A stretch of DNA of 45,808 nt from Caulobacter sp. Root655 (GCF_001427665.1 NZ_LMHC01000023.1:1202-47009), one strand, 5' to 3'. Shown: positions 8,254 to 20,713, counted from the first letter of the stretch. Translations and numbers: made by a program. The notes: generated from the sequence alone by a model not told the origin.

Positions 8254-8383
8254 CTATTGAGGCGTCGTGGCCTGCGCCGGCGAAGCCTTGTCTGGAGTCG
8301 CGCCGCCGCGGCCGCGCTCGACGCTGATGCGGTCCATCGAGACGACGCGCATTTCGCGTCCGGAATAGCGATGGTCGGGCCCG
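8254..8383 (-). pseudogene. Remnant 3' end related to the GH2 beta-galactosidase tail
   Basis: The minus strand reads ...HRYSGREMRVVSMDRI..., then ATPDKASPAQATTPQ and a stop. The last 15 residues mirror the end of the GH2 protein at 9407 ([15 protein letters not shown]), and about 52 bases of DNA there are roughly 85% identical by eye. No start codon or body remains. It lies just 3' of the GH43 gene in a different frame, so it is not a readthrough tail. The part before the shared tail does not match GH2 and I cannot assign it. Confidence 0.6.
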
Positions 8384-8411
8384 CGCGTGCATGGCGGCGA
8401 AAAGGCTCAGC

Positions 8412-9335
8412 CTACTTGGCCGCGCGCTTGGGCCGCACCTCCTCGATCGTCCCGTCGGTCGAGTAGGTCAGCGGCTCGATGGCGATCGAACGGCGATGGT
8501 CGCCGCCGCCGGCCAGCAGATTGTCGTGGTAGAAGAACCAAGTCCTGCCCTTGTCCTGCAGGATCGCCTGATGGTTGGTCGAGATCTTCAGATAGTCGAG
8601 GATCACGCCGCGATAGGCGTAGGGTCCCATGGGGGTCTTGGCCGTGGCGTAGACGATCTGGCCCGGCCAGCCGGTCGAAAAGCTGAAATAGTAGAGCCCC
8701 TTGCGCTTATGCAGGAACGGAGCCTCGCCATATTTCTTCTTGGGATCAGCGGCGGGGAAGCCCGTCACGACAAGGTTCTGGATCGGGGCGGCTAGGCTGA
8801 CCATGTCCGGGCCCAGCTTGACGATCTTGGGCACGCGGGTGCCGAAGACCATGTAGGCTTGGCCATCGTCGTCGATCAGCACCTGCGGATCGATCGGCTC
8901 GTCGCCGGCGTTGGCGTCGCGAGCCTTATCGACCAGGGGCGCGCCGATGGCGTCCTTGAAGGGCCCCTCGGGGCGATCGGCGACGGCCACGCCGATCTTA
9001 TCGCCGCCCACCGGCGCGTAGAAATAGTACTTGCCGTCCCGATAGGCCGCGTCCGGAGCCCACGCCTTGGCGTCGGGCCTGGCCCAACCGAAAACCGAAA
9101 CGTCCAGGACCGCGCCGGCGTCCGCCCAGCGCTTCATGTCCTTGGAGGTGTAGAGCCGCCAGGTCGTCGAGTCCCAATAGGTTCCGGAATTCGACGCGTC
9201 GTCGGTGGCGTAGAGATAGTAGCCGGACTTGAAGGCGTGGGGCGAGGGATCGCCGTTGAAGCGCGGGCTGATCGGTTCGCCGGCCAGAGCCGGACTCGCG
9301 AGCAAGGCGGCGAGGACGAGCAAGAAAGGCCTCAT
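8412..9335 (-). CDS. Exported GH43-family glycosidase
   Basis: The 307-residue single-domain protein has a signal peptide ending at ALAGE (about residue 19) and a five-bladed propeller of GH43 type. Catalytic candidates are Asp29 in FNGDPSPH (base), Asp149 in EPIDPQVLIDDDG (pKa modulator) and Glu204 in KYGEAPFLH (acid). GH43 enzymes remove arabinofuranose, xylose or galactose. In a galactosidase-rich context an alpha-L-arabinofuranosidase or exo-galactanase role is plausible but unproven. I chose the ATG at 9335 over one seven codons upstream because AAGGAG stands directly before it and the signal peptide then begins MRPFLLVL. It follows the GH2 gene after a 71-base gap containing a strong palindrome, so the two probably form an operon. 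Confidence 0.82.
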   Translation of the reverse strand: MRPFLLVLAALLASPALAGEPISPRFNGDPSPHAFKSGYYLYATDDASNSGTYWDSTTWRLYTSKDMKRWADAGAVLDVSVFGWARPDAKAWAPDAAYRDGKYYFYAPVGGDKIGVAVADRPEGPFKDAIGAPLVDKARDANAGDEPIDPQVLIDDDGQAYMVFGTRVPKIVKLGPDMVSLAAPIQNLVVTGFPAADPKKKYGEAPFLHKRKGLYYFSFSTGWPGQIVYATAKTPMGPYAYRGVILDYLKISTNHQAILQDKGRTWFFYHDNLLAGGGDHRRSIAIEPLTYSTDGTIEEVRPKRAAK

Positions 9336-9354
9336 GGTGGAACTCCTTGAATTC

Positions 9355-9383
9355 AACGCTCCGGCGGCGGCCGCCGGAGCGTT
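9355..9383. other. Strong GC palindrome between GH2 and GH43 genes
   Basis: Perfect 13-bp arms AACGCTCCGGCGG (9355-9367) and CCGCCGGAGCGTT (9371-9383) with a 3-base loop lie 3' of the GH2 stop and just upstream of the GH43 ribosome-binding site. There is no T-run. It could attenuate transcription or stabilise the GH2 message end. Confidence 0.6.
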
Positions 9384-9406
9384 GATGGCGAGATGGGAGC
9401 CCGCGA

Positions 9407-12652
<3,246 letters not shown>

Positions 12653-12767
12653 TCATTTATAAGATAATTAGTCTCTTAGACCGGCGCCGGCGTCCGCGCC
12701 AGACAATGCGCGTCGATGAAGTCGCCGTGCGTCGGCATCCGGTCGACCGCCTGGTTCGCCACCTGAC

Positions 12768-12804
12768 AAAAAGACGCCGGCGTGGCGGAGACCGCCACGC
12801 CGGC
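12768..12804 (-). terminator. Rho-independent terminator of the TonB receptor gene
   Basis: On the minus strand, perfect 13-bp arms GCCGGCGTGGCGG / CCGCCACGCCGGC with a 3-base loop are followed by a TTTTT run (12768-12772). It lies 18 bases past the receptor stop. Confidence 0.85.
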
Positions 12805-12822
12805 TAGCAGGGGGAGGAAGTG

Positions 12823-15618
12823 CTAGTAGGTCACACGCAGGGCGACACCGAACCGTCGATCGTTCAGCTGGTACTGCAACGGCGCGGCGGAGGTGCCGAT
12901 GTAGAGGACGTTCATGCGGTTGTTCAGATTCACCGCATCGACCGAGATGGCGATGTGCTCGTTCACGTCATAGCTGACCGAGGCGTCGAGAGAGGCGTAG
13001 GGCTTGGCGTACTGTGCTTTGCCGTTGGCGCCGCTGCCCGTGGTCTGGTCCAGGTAGCTTGAGCGCCAGTTCCAAGCCACGCGACCGGAAATCGGCCCCT
13101 TCTCGTACAGGCCGATCAGGTTGTAGCTGTTCTTCGACAGCTTCTCGAGCGGCAGTTGCTTGGGAATGTCCGTCCCTTCCTCGGCGAAGGGGTTCGAAAC
13201 GCTGCTGTCGACATAGGTGTAGTTGGCCTGCATGCCCAGGCCGCTGAACAGACCGGGCAGGAAGTCGAAGAACTGCTGATAGCCGAGCTCGACGCCCTTG
13301 ACGGTGCCGGCCCCGGTGTTGAGCACCGTGCTGACGGCATAGGTTTGGCCGTTGTAGGTGCGGTCCACGACGCCGTTGGCCAGGAAGCCGTCGACCTTCT
13401 TGTAGAAGACGCCGCCGGTGAGCGAGCCGGTGTTCGAGAAGTACCACTCGACGGTCAGGTCGTAGTTGTCGGACTTGATGGGATTGAGCAGCGGGTTGCC
13501 CGAATTGGCTGTGAGTTTGTCCGGTTCGTTCGGGTCAGGCTTGTTGAGGGTCAGATTGGTCGACAACTGATCGAAGTTGGGGCGCGCCAATCCCTTGGAA
13601 TAGGCCAGGCGGGCTTGCAGCGTATCGGTGAAGCGGGCGCGCAGGTTGAAGCTCGGCAGGAGCTTCGTGTAGGTCTTATCCACGGTGATCGGCTGGGTCG
13701 TGCCGTCGTCGTTGAACTGGGTGCCCTCGGATGCCGCTTCGGTCTTCACCACGCGAAGGCCCAGGCCGCCATCGAGCCTGACGCCGCCCAGTTCCGTCGC
13801 ATAGTCAGCGACGGCCCAGCCGGTATAGGTCTTCTCGGTCTGGCTGTTGATGTCCCTCGGGTCGAAGTGGTCCTTCATCTGAGCGCCGAGCAGGGCGAAC
13901 AGCGCCGCCGTCTGCGCCCGAACGCCGCCGCCGGCGGGGAACGCCGGATACAGCAGCCCCCCCTTGACCGTGTTGCCGTCGAACCAATCCTTGGAGGGAC
14001 CCGGCATCGAAAGCTGCGGGAAGCTGGAAAGCGGGACCAGCGCCGTACCGTTCGGCGCGGTGCAGTCCGGATCGGCGCCCAGGACGGTGACGCACAGGCC
14101 GTGCCACGTGCCGCGCAGGTTGATGCTGCTGTCCGAATAGCGCGCGCCGCCGCGCAGCTTGGTGATGAAGCCGCCGCCGACGTCGTAGTCAAAGTCGGCC
14201 GCCAGCGCCAAGGTGTCGGCGTCGTTACGCTGCAGCGAGTCCACGATGTAGGGCAGGCTGTAGTTGGCCGGATTGGTCAGCACCGACGGATCGCGCACGT
14301 CCCATCGCGGATACTTGCCGGTCAGGTCGAAATCGACGATCGACTTGTGCGGCGCGGTCAGCCCGTTCTGGCCAGATTGGCTGTACAGCGAGAGGATGTG
14401 GCCGTTGCGGTCGGCGTTGTAGTACGACTTCAGGTACTGGGCGTCGAAATTGGTCTTCAGCTTGTCGCTGACCCGCCAGGCGGCGTTCAGGGTGAAGTTC
14501 TGGCTCTGGCTCCACAGCTGCTGGTCGTAGCGGCCGGTCTCGAAGGTCTGGTTCTGCAGCGAGCCCTTGGTGGCGTAGCCCTCGTCGTTGAAGGAGAAGG
14601 CCGCGCCCGGCAGCGGGTCGGTGCCGTAGCTGGTCACCACCCCGGCGGCGTCGCGCTGGTTCGAGCGGTTGTTGTAGTCGTAATAGTAGGCGCCCGTCCG
14701 ATTGAACCAGTACTTGGTCCGCTGGTACTGGGCGGTCAGCAACAGGTCGTCGTTCGGCTGCCACTGGAAGGCCGTGGCGATGCCCAGGCGCTTGCGGTCG
14801 CCGCTGTCGTCGTAGATCTCAAAGCCGTAGGGGACCTGGGCGTTGGCTGGGGCGCCCGCGATCGAGCCGGCCGCCACGGTGTCGAACGGACCAGCCAGCA
14901 GGCCGTCCTGGCGGTAGTGGCTCTTGCTGAGCACGGCGTTGACCAGGAAACCCATCTCGCCGACGGACGTGTCCCAGCGGTTGCTGTAGAGGCCGGAGAT
15001 CGAGCCACCGTCCTTGTCGACACGGTCGTAGTAGTTGCCGCGCACGGTGGCGCTGAGCACCCGGCCGGCCGCGTCGAACGGCTTGCGGGTGCGCAGGTTC
15101 ACCGCCCCGCCGACCCCGCCCTCGATGATGCTGGCCGGCGCGTTCTTGTAGACATCGATGCCCGAGAGCAGTTCGGGCGGAACGCCTTCCAGGTCGAACG
15201 CTCGGCCGCCCGAGGCGGAATAGACGGCGCGCCCGTCCAGGAAATTCTGCACCTGGGTCAGGCCGCGAACGGTGACGGCCGGCTGCGTGCGGTGATCGAA
15301 GTCGGTGGCCCCTTCGCCGTAGCGACGTTGAATCTGCACGCCGGTGATGCGTTGCAGCGCCTCGGTGGTGTTGGCGTCGGGCAGCTTGCCGATGTCCTGC
15401 GCCTGGACCGAATCGACGACCTGGTCGGCGTTACGCTTGAGGGCCTGAGCCGAGCGGAGGCTTTCTCGCACGCCGGTGACCACAACCTCGGCCACCGCGT
15501 TGGAATCGGAAGTCTGGGCCGGTGCGGTTTGGGCCGCGGCGACGCCGCCGGTCGCGGCGACGACCGCCGCAGCCGATGCGCCCGCCATCAACTGGAAATA
15601 GAAACTCTTCACGACCAC
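12823..15618 (-). CDS. TonB-dependent outer-membrane receptor (Caulobacter/Xanthomonas carbohydrate type)
   Basis: The 931-residue protein has a signal peptide ending near VAAAQ (about residue 28), then a plug domain with AEVVVTGVRESL, QDIGKLPDANTTEALQRITG and VTVRGL, then a long 22-strand barrel ending in the aromatic residue Tyr. The pattern is that of the TIGR01782-like receptors abundant in Caulobacterales, which import glycans with TonB energy. It starts at GTG 15618 after AGGAGGG; no nearby ATG has a site as good. It is followed by a terminator and then GH2/GH43, and lies divergent from GH35/GH30. This suggests import of galactan or arabinogalactan oligosaccharides (inference). A one-mismatch copy of the TTGTCNGACNA motif stands upstream at 15664. 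Confidence 0.92.
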   Translation of the reverse strand: MVVKSFYFQLMAGASAAAVVAATGGVAAAQTAPAQTSDSNAVAEVVVTGVRESLRSAQALKRNADQVVDSVQAQDIGKLPDANTTEALQRITGVQIQRRYGEGATDFDHRTQPAVTVRGLTQVQNFLDGRAVYSASGGRAFDLEGVPPELLSGIDVYKNAPASIIEGGVGGAVNLRTRKPFDAAGRVLSATVRGNYYDRVDKDGGSISGLYSNRWDTSVGEMGFLVNAVLSKSHYRQDGLLAGPFDTVAAGSIAGAPANAQVPYGFEIYDDSGDRKRLGIATAFQWQPNDDLLLTAQYQRTKYWFNRTGAYYYDYNNRSNQRDAAGVVTSYGTDPLPGAAFSFNDEGYATKGSLQNQTFETGRYDQQLWSQSQNFTLNAAWRVSDKLKTNFDAQYLKSYYNADRNGHILSLYSQSGQNGLTAPHKSIVDFDLTGKYPRWDVRDPSVLTNPANYSLPYIVDSLQRNDADTLALAADFDYDVGGGFITKLRGGARYSDSSINLRGTWHGLCVTVLGADPDCTAPNGTALVPLSSFPQLSMPGPSKDWFDGNTVKGGLLYPAFPAGGGVRAQTAALFALLGAQMKDHFDPRDINSQTEKTYTGWAVADYATELGGVRLDGGLGLRVVKTEAASEGTQFNDDGTTQPITVDKTYTKLLPSFNLRARFTDTLQARLAYSKGLARPNFDQLSTNLTLNKPDPNEPDKLTANSGNPLLNPIKSDNYDLTVEWYFSNTGSLTGGVFYKKVDGFLANGVVDRTYNGQTYAVSTVLNTGAGTVKGVELGYQQFFDFLPGLFSGLGMQANYTYVDSSVSNPFAEEGTDIPKQLPLEKLSKNSYNLIGLYEKGPISGRVAWNWRSSYLDQTTGSGANGKAQYAKPYASLDASVSYDVNEHIAISVDAVNLNNRMNVLYIGTSAAPLQYQLNDRRFGVALRVTY

Positions 15619-15663
15619 GGTTCCCTCCTATCGCTATCGATCGCGCTCGAACGGCCCGATTTC

Positions 15664-15674
15664 TTGTCGGACAT
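15664..15674. promoter_or_regulatory. Near-match GntR/FadR operator before the TonB receptor
   Basis: TTGTCGGACAT differs from TNGTNNNACNA at the last base only. It is 46 bases upstream of the receptor start and adjoins the AT-rich promoter block. Confidence 0.4.
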
Positions 15675-15896
15675 TATTGCGTATTATTTATATTACAAGT
15701 GCCATTCTGAGAATGGCATCGGAGGCCTCGCATCCACTCCGCGCCAATGGCTTTCCATTCACGACGATCGCACGATCCTGGCCTAAGGCCACTGCAGCAA
15801 GCGTTACAATGGCCAAATCGACACGGTCATGGGTCGATCGCCGACAGGCCTCGTTCACTGGAGTTCCCTTTCCGGGTCCTTGCCGGCGCTATACGC

Positions 15897-15907
15897 TTGT
15901 CGTACAA
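15897..15907. promoter_or_regulatory. Putative GntR/FadR operator before GH35-GH30
   Basis: TTGTCGTACAA fits TNGTNNNACNA and is nearly palindromic (TTGT...ACAA). It lies 120 bases upstream of the GH35 start. Confidence 0.5.
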
Positions 15908-16026
15908 ATTTGGAGATCAGGGAGGATTAAAGGCTTGCTGCTCGCGCTCTTGGAACGGGCGGCCGCGCCCATGCTTCACGCCACGCTTGGTTCGACCCGT
16001 TCACCCGTCTCGAAGGCGGTTCGCCG

Positions 16027-17601
16027 ATGAAAGCGGCCCTTCTTGGCGCCCTCTGCGCGCCCTTCCTGTTCGGCGTCTCGGCGCTGGCTCAGGACGGCTT
16101 GACGACCGCCGGCGGCGGCAAACCCCGCCTTATGGTCGACGGAAGGCCGTTCCTGGTGCTCGGCGTCCAGCTCAACAACTCGAGCGGCTACCCGGCTGCC
16201 CTGCATGCGCTAGGACCGGCGGTCGAGCGCAGCCACGCCAACACCGTAATGGCGCCGATTGGCTGGGAGTCGATCGAACCGGTCGAGGGGCGTTACGACT
16301 TTTCGCTGATCGACGGACTTGTCGCCGAGGCCCGCACGCAGAAGGTCCGGCTGGCGCTATTGTGGTTCGGCTCGTGGAAGAACGGCGCGATGAGCTACAC
16401 GCCGGCCTGGGTCAAGCACGACACCGTGCGCTTTCCGCGCGTGATGACGCGCGAAGGCCGAGCGATCGAGGCCCTCAGCCCCATTGGAGCGGCCAGCCGG
16501 GACGCCGATGCGCGCGCCTTCGGCGCCGTGATGGCCCATCTCAAGGCCATCGACGGCAAGCAGAAGACCGTGATCATGGTCCAGGTCGAGAACGAAGCGG
16601 GCGTCTTGGGTTCCGATCGCGATTACTCGCCGACGGCCCAGGCGCTCTATGACGCGCCCGTGCCCACCGACATGCCGGGGGCCAGGCCCGGCGGCTGGAC
16701 GCAGAACTACGCCGAGCGAGCTCAGGAGGCCTTCATGGCCTACCACACCGCCCGATACGTCGGCGCGGTGGCCGCGGCGGGCAAGGCCGCCTACGACCTG
16801 CCGCTCTATGTCAACGTCTGGCCGCGCGAACAGCCGGGGCTGGAACGTCCAGGCGAGAGTTCGCCTTCCGGCGGCGCCGTCTCCTGGCTCCTGCCCCAAT
16901 GGCGAGCTCTGGCCCCGGCGGTGGATATCGTCGGCGTCGACAACTACGATATCAATGTCGCGCCCTACACCGCCATCGCCCGCGCTTACGACGTTCCCGG
17001 AAACCCGTTGTTCGTGCCCGAGACCGGCGGCAGCATGGCCCATGCCCGGCACGCATTCTGGACGATCGCTCAGCCCCACAGCGTCGGGATCTCGAAATTC
17101 GGCCTGGACGACCAGTTCGGCCTCAAGGACGGCCGCGAGGCGGAGGAGCCCATGGCCGCGACCTACCGCCTGCTGGGCCCGGCGGCTTCCGTGCTCCTGC
17201 CGCTGCGCGACGAAGGCAAGGTCGGGGTGGCCGTCGAAGAGGATGGATTGGCCAATATCCCCCTGCCCTTCTCCGCGGTCGACCTCGTCGCCCGGTTCGG
17301 CGAGGTACGCGACGGCTACGGTGGTCCGCGCGGTCAGGGCAACAAGGACCTGTCGGGCCGGGTGCTCGTCGCCGAGGCCGCGCCGGACCGGTTCTATGTC
17401 ACGGGGACTTCGGCCAATCTGAAATTCTCCCCCAAACTGGGCCAGACTGGATCGGTCCAGCTGGTCACCGTCCAGGAGGGACGGTTCGAAGCCGGAGCCT
17501 GGATCGGCGAGCGTTTGCTCAACGGCGACGAAACCGCCTTTGGCCTGATCCTGCCCAAGGAGGGCCGGTCTCTGCTCGTCACCGTGCAGGTCAATCCATG
17601 A
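16027..17601 (+). CDS. Exported GH35 beta-galactosidase (DUF5597-type)
   Basis: The 524-residue protein has a signal peptide (MKAALLGALCAPFLFGVSALAQ) and a GH35-like barrel beginning LMVDGRPFLVLGVQLNNSSG. Catalytic residues are Glu190 in QVENEAG (acid/base) and Glu332 in FVPETGG (nucleophile). The C-terminal beta region resembles the DUF5597 extension of bacterial GH35 enzymes such as the Cellvibrio beta-galactosidase. It cleaves terminal beta-galactosyl units from the non-reducing ends of plant polysaccharide side chains in the periplasm. Its stop overlaps the start of the next gene by four bases, so it is translationally coupled to GH30. Expression may be under the site at 15897. Confidence 0.85.
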   Translation: MKAALLGALCAPFLFGVSALAQDGLTTAGGGKPRLMVDGRPFLVLGVQLNNSSGYPAALHALGPAVERSHANTVMAPIGWESIEPVEGRYDFSLIDGLVAEARTQKVRLALLWFGSWKNGAMSYTPAWVKHDTVRFPRVMTREGRAIEALSPIGAASRDADARAFGAVMAHLKAIDGKQKTVIMVQVENEAGVLGSDRDYSPTAQALYDAPVPTDMPGARPGGWTQNYAERAQEAFMAYHTARYVGAVAAAGKAAYDLPLYVNVWPREQPGLERPGESSPSGGAVSWLLPQWRALAPAVDIVGVDNYDINVAPYTAIARAYDVPGNPLFVPETGGSMAHARHAFWTIAQPHSVGISKFGLDDQFGLKDGREAEEPMAATYRLLGPAASVLLPLRDEGKVGVAVEEDGLANIPLPFSAVDLVARFGEVRDGYGGPRGQGNKDLSGRVLVAEAAPDRFYVTGTSANLKFSPKLGQTGSVQLVTVQEGRFEAGAWIGERLLNGDETAFGLILPKEGRSLLVTVQVNP

Positions 17602-19070
17602 CCCCCTCCCGTCGCGCCCTGCTCGGCGCTGGTTTGGCCCTGGCCAGCGGAGTCGGAGTCACTGCGGCCGCATCCGAACCGGAGGTGAGCGTCAGGCTCT
17701 CACCCGCCCTCGATCGGCCAGGACCGGAATTCGAAGGTTGGGGCACGGCCCTGGCTTGGTTCGCCAATGTCAGCGGAAACTGGAATGACCCGGTGCGCCA
17801 GCGCCTGGCCGATCTTCTGTACGGATCGGGCGGCCTCGGCTGGACCATCGGGCGTTACAACATCGGCGGCGGGGCGCGTCCGGGGGCGGAGCCCAGCCTG
17901 CGACCCGGGGCCGCCGTGGAAGGCTTCTGGCGTCAGCCCGAAGGGGCGACGGGCGACGCCTGGTGGCGCCCCGAGGACGAGGCGATGTGGAATTGGTCGG
18001 CGGACGCCGGCCAGAGATGGTGGCTCGACGCCATCAAGGCGCGGGTGTCCGACCCGATCCTCGAGGCGTTCTCCAATTCCCCGCCCTGGTTCATGACGGT
18101 CAGCGGCAAGGTCTCAGGCGCGCAAAAGGCGCTCGATGACAATCTGCGACCCGGGCACGAAGCGCGGTTCGCCGCCTATCTGGCCCGCGTCGTCGACGAG
18201 TTGCAACGCCGCCATGGCGTCGCCTTTCGCACCCTCTCGCCGGTCAACGAGCCCAATACCGACTACTGGTTCGCCGGCAACCGACAGGAAGGCGCGCATT
18301 GGAGCCCGGCCCGCCAGGCGGCGATGTTCATTGCGGCTGACGCCGCGCTCAAGGCGCGCGGACTTTCGACCCGCGTCAGTGGCCCCGATGAAACCAACTC
18401 CAGCACGTTCCTCGCCGACTGGGCCGAATACCCGCCGGTTGCCCGGCGCGTGATAGGCCAGTTGAACGTCCACAGCTATGGAACGGTCAACCAGACCGGC
18501 GTGCGCGACATCGCTCGAGCGTCCGGGGTGCGCCTTTGGATGTCGGAGGACGACACGCCGATGGACAAGGACCCGGAGAATTTCGACAGCGTGTCCTCGG
18601 CCCTCGCCCTGGCCGAACACATTGTCCTGGACCTCAAGCGCCTGGAGCCCTCCGCCTGGGTGTTCTGGCAGGCGGTCGAGGATCTCAGCGCCCGCAACGG
18701 CGGCGCCGGGTCCAATTGGGGGCTGATCAAGGCGGATCTGACCCAGCCGCCGGCGGGTCCGCAGGACCTTCATGTGACGTCCAAATACTGGGCGATGGCC
18801 CAGTTCAGCCGTTTCATCCAGCCAGGTTACCGCCTGATCTTCGTCGATGACATCGACACGGTCGGCGCGCTGTCGCCCAGCGGCCAAGAACTGGTGTTGG
18901 TGCACGTGAATGGCGGCCTATCGGCGCGCCGCCTGGTGGCGCCGCCCGGCTGGATCGGCCGGGCCGTGGTGTCCGACGCCACTCGGCATGCTGAACCAGG
19001 CGCGCGGCTCATCGCCCCCCCTCGTTCCGTGACCACCCTGTTGATGCGAAGGCCGACGACCAGGCGATAG
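17598..19070 (+). CDS. Exported GH30-family endo-beta-1,6-galactanase-like enzyme
   Basis: The 490-residue protein has a twin-arginine-like signal (MTPSRRALLGAGLALASG). The early motif EFEGWGTALAWFANV is typical of the GH30 subgroup that includes endo-beta-1,6-galactanases. Glu218 in SPVNEPN is the acid/base and Glu317 in LWMSEDD the nucleophile. A C-terminal beta-sandwich (from about residue 410) completes the usual GH30 form. It is expected to cut beta-1,6-galactan side chains of type II arabinogalactan. The ATG overlaps the GH35 stop (ATGA), and the two products would act in sequence, with the endo-enzyme making oligomers that GH35 and GH2 trim. Beta-1,6-glucanase or glucosylceramidase activity is a less likely alternative. 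Confidence 0.8.
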   Translation: MTPSRRALLGAGLALASGVGVTAAASEPEVSVRLSPALDRPGPEFEGWGTALAWFANVSGNWNDPVRQRLADLLYGSGGLGWTIGRYNIGGGARPGAEPSLRPGAAVEGFWRQPEGATGDAWWRPEDEAMWNWSADAGQRWWLDAIKARVSDPILEAFSNSPPWFMTVSGKVSGAQKALDDNLRPGHEARFAAYLARVVDELQRRHGVAFRTLSPVNEPNTDYWFAGNRQEGAHWSPARQAAMFIAADAALKARGLSTRVSGPDETNSSTFLADWAEYPPVARRVIGQLNVHSYGTVNQTGVRDIARASGVRLWMSEDDTPMDKDPENFDSVSSALALAEHIVLDLKRLEPSAWVFWQAVEDLSARNGGAGSNWGLIKADLTQPPAGPQDLHVTSKYWAMAQFSRFIQPGYRLIFVDDIDTVGALSPSGQELVLVHVNGGLSARRLVAPPGWIGRAVVSDATRHAEPGARLIAPPRSVTTLLMRRPTTRR

Positions 19071-19264
19071 ACTCCGGGATTCGACTGGGAGTCGACCGGA
19101 GTGGCGGCTTGCCAGGCGCGGCAGTGACAGGTCCTTGCGCAGGTGAAGCTCACCGAGGCGTCGAGGATGCCGTGGCCTTTCAGCCAGCGGCCATCGATCA
19201 GGACGGCCGAGACGCTGAAAGCACGTAGCCAGAGCCGCCGATTGCCCTTGGGCGAAGCCACTAT

Positions 19265-20713
19265 TTAAAGCACCGCGCTTTCCTGATGAACCAGAGGGGC
19301 GTCGACACCGTGCGCCAGCAGGCTCGCGCGGCGGCTATAGGCCAGATAGACCACCAGGCCGACGACGTTCCAGACCACGAACCGGATCAGCGTGGCGGAT
19401 GGCAGGCTGATCATGAAATAGAGGCAGCCGACGACCGCCAACGGACCGACGATCCACACCGCCGGACAACGGAACAACCGCGGCAGGTCCGGCCGACGCA
19501 CGCGCAGCACCATAAGGCACACCGCCACGCAGATGAAGGCGAGCAGGGTGCCGGCGTTGGACAGTTCGGCGATCTGAGCCAGCGGCAGGAAGCCCCCGAC
19601 CAAGGCCACGACCGCGCCGGTGATCAGGGTCAGGGTGACGGGCGCGCCGCTCTTGGCGTGCAGCCGGCCCATGCCGCGCGGCAGCAGGCCGTCCCGCGCC
19701 ATGACGAAGAACACCCGGGTCTGGCCGAACATCATCACCAGGATGACGCTGGGCAGGGCGATGATGGCGGCGGCGGCGATGCCGAAGGCGGCGGCCGGGT
19801 GGCCCAGGCCACGCAGGATGAAGGCCAGCGGCTCGCCCGAACGGGCGAACTCGGCATAGGGCCAGGCTCCGACCGCGCAGGCGGCGACCACCATGTAGAT
19901 CAGGGTGCAGATCACCATCGAGCCGATGATGCCGATGGTCAGGTCGCGCTTGGGATTCTTGACCTCCTCGGCCGAGGTCGAGACCGCGTCGAAGCCGAAG
20001 AAGGCGAAGAACACGATGGCGGCGGCGGCCATCACGCCGCGCGGATGGCCCGCCTCGGTGTGGGCGGCGAAGCCATAAGGCATGAACGGGGTGAAGTTGT
20101 GCCCCTTGATGGCCGTGAAGGTCAGGCCGACGAAGACGGCCAGGGCGACGATCTTGATCACCACCAGGCCGATGTTGAGCGTGGCGCTCTCGCGCGCGCC
20201 CTTGGCCAGCAGAGCGGTGACGGCGACGGTGATCAGCACGGCCGGCAGGTTGATGATCCCGCCGGCGTACGGTCCGGCCAGGATCTGTGGCGGCAGGTGG
20301 ATCCCGACACTCTGGAGCAGGCCGACCATGTAGCCCGACCAGCCTACGGCCACGGCCGCGCAGGTGACGGCATATTCCAGCACCAGGCTCCAGCCGACGA
20401 TCCAGGCCAGACCTTCGCCCAGCACCGCGTAGGCGTAGGTATAGGCGCTGCCGGCGGCCGGGATCAGGGTCGCCACCTCGGCATAGGCCAGGGCGGCGAA
20501 CACGCACAGGACGCCGCAAGCGGCGAAGGCCAGGATCACCGCTGGTCCCGCCCGCTCGGCGCCGATGCCGGTCAGGGTATAGATCCCCGTGCCGATGATG
20601 GCTCCGATGCCCAGGGCCAGCAGGTGCGGCCAGGACAGGGTCGGCTTCAGTCGACGGTCGACCTCCACCGAGACGATCGCGTCAAGCGCCTTGCGGCGGG
20701 TCCAGAAGTTCAT
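19265..20713 (-). CDS. APC-family amino-acid permease (CAT-like)
   Basis: The 482-residue inner-membrane protein has about 12 hydrophobic segments. The first contains the APC substrate-backbone motif GIGAIIGTGIYTLTG, and a later conserved stretch reads FFAFFGFDAVSTSAEEVKNP, as in cationic-amino-acid-transporter-like proteins. The start at ATG 20713 (MNFWTRRKALD) follows GGGGTA and gives the usual cytoplasmic N-terminus; an in-frame upstream extension is not homologous. It is the last gene of the minus-strand run after the M24 peptidase (99-base gap). Given its company, hydroxyproline, proline or small imino-peptide-derived amino acids are the likely substrates, but specificity cannot be read from the sequence. 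Confidence 0.88.
   Translation of the reverse strand: MNFWTRRKALDAIVSVEVDRRLKPTLSWPHLLALGIGAIIGTGIYTLTGIGAERAGPAVILAFAACGVLCVFAALAYAEVATLIPAAGSAYTYAYAVLGEGLAWIVGWSLVLEYAVTCAAVAVGWSGYMVGLLQSVGIHLPPQILAGPYAGGIINLPAVLITVAVTALLAKGARESATLNIGLVVIKIVALAVFVGLTFTAIKGHNFTPFMPYGFAAHTEAGHPRGVMAAAAIVFFAFFGFDAVSTSAEEVKNPKRDLTIGIIGSMVICTLIYMVVAACAVGAWPYAEFARSGEPLAFILRGLGHPAAAFGIAAAAIIALPSVILVMMFGQTRVFFVMARDGLLPRGMGRLHAKSGAPVTLTLITGAVVALVGGFLPLAQIAELSNAGTLLAFICVAVCLMVLRVRRPDLPRLFRCPAVWIVGPLAVVGCLYFMISLPSATLIRFVVWNVVGLVVYLAYSRRASLLAHGVDAPLVHQESAVL

Larger units (their letters stand above)
15619..16026. other. Divergent promoter region, TonB receptor / GH35-GH30
   Basis: These 408 non-coding bases include an AT-rich block at about 15671-15705 (the likely receptor promoter) and two operator-like sites, at 15664-15674 and 15897-15907. 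No gene is supported; the plus-strand frame here has no homology I recognise. Confidence 0.55.

Noticed and set aside
12671..12681. GTCTCTTAGAC palindrome before the GH2 gene
   Set aside because: The arms are only four bases long and do not fit either recurrent motif; it could be chance.
13156..15786. 876-codon plus-strand open frame
   Set aside because: Antisense to the well-supported TonB receptor; no motif, no signal peptide and no sensible start context.
19071..19261. Minus-strand frame MASPKGNRRLWLRAFSV... in the gap between GH30 and the permease
   Set aside because: It has gene-like codon use but continues antisense into GH30, has no clear ribosome-binding site, and I recognise no family. 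It may be a decayed fragment; not enough support.
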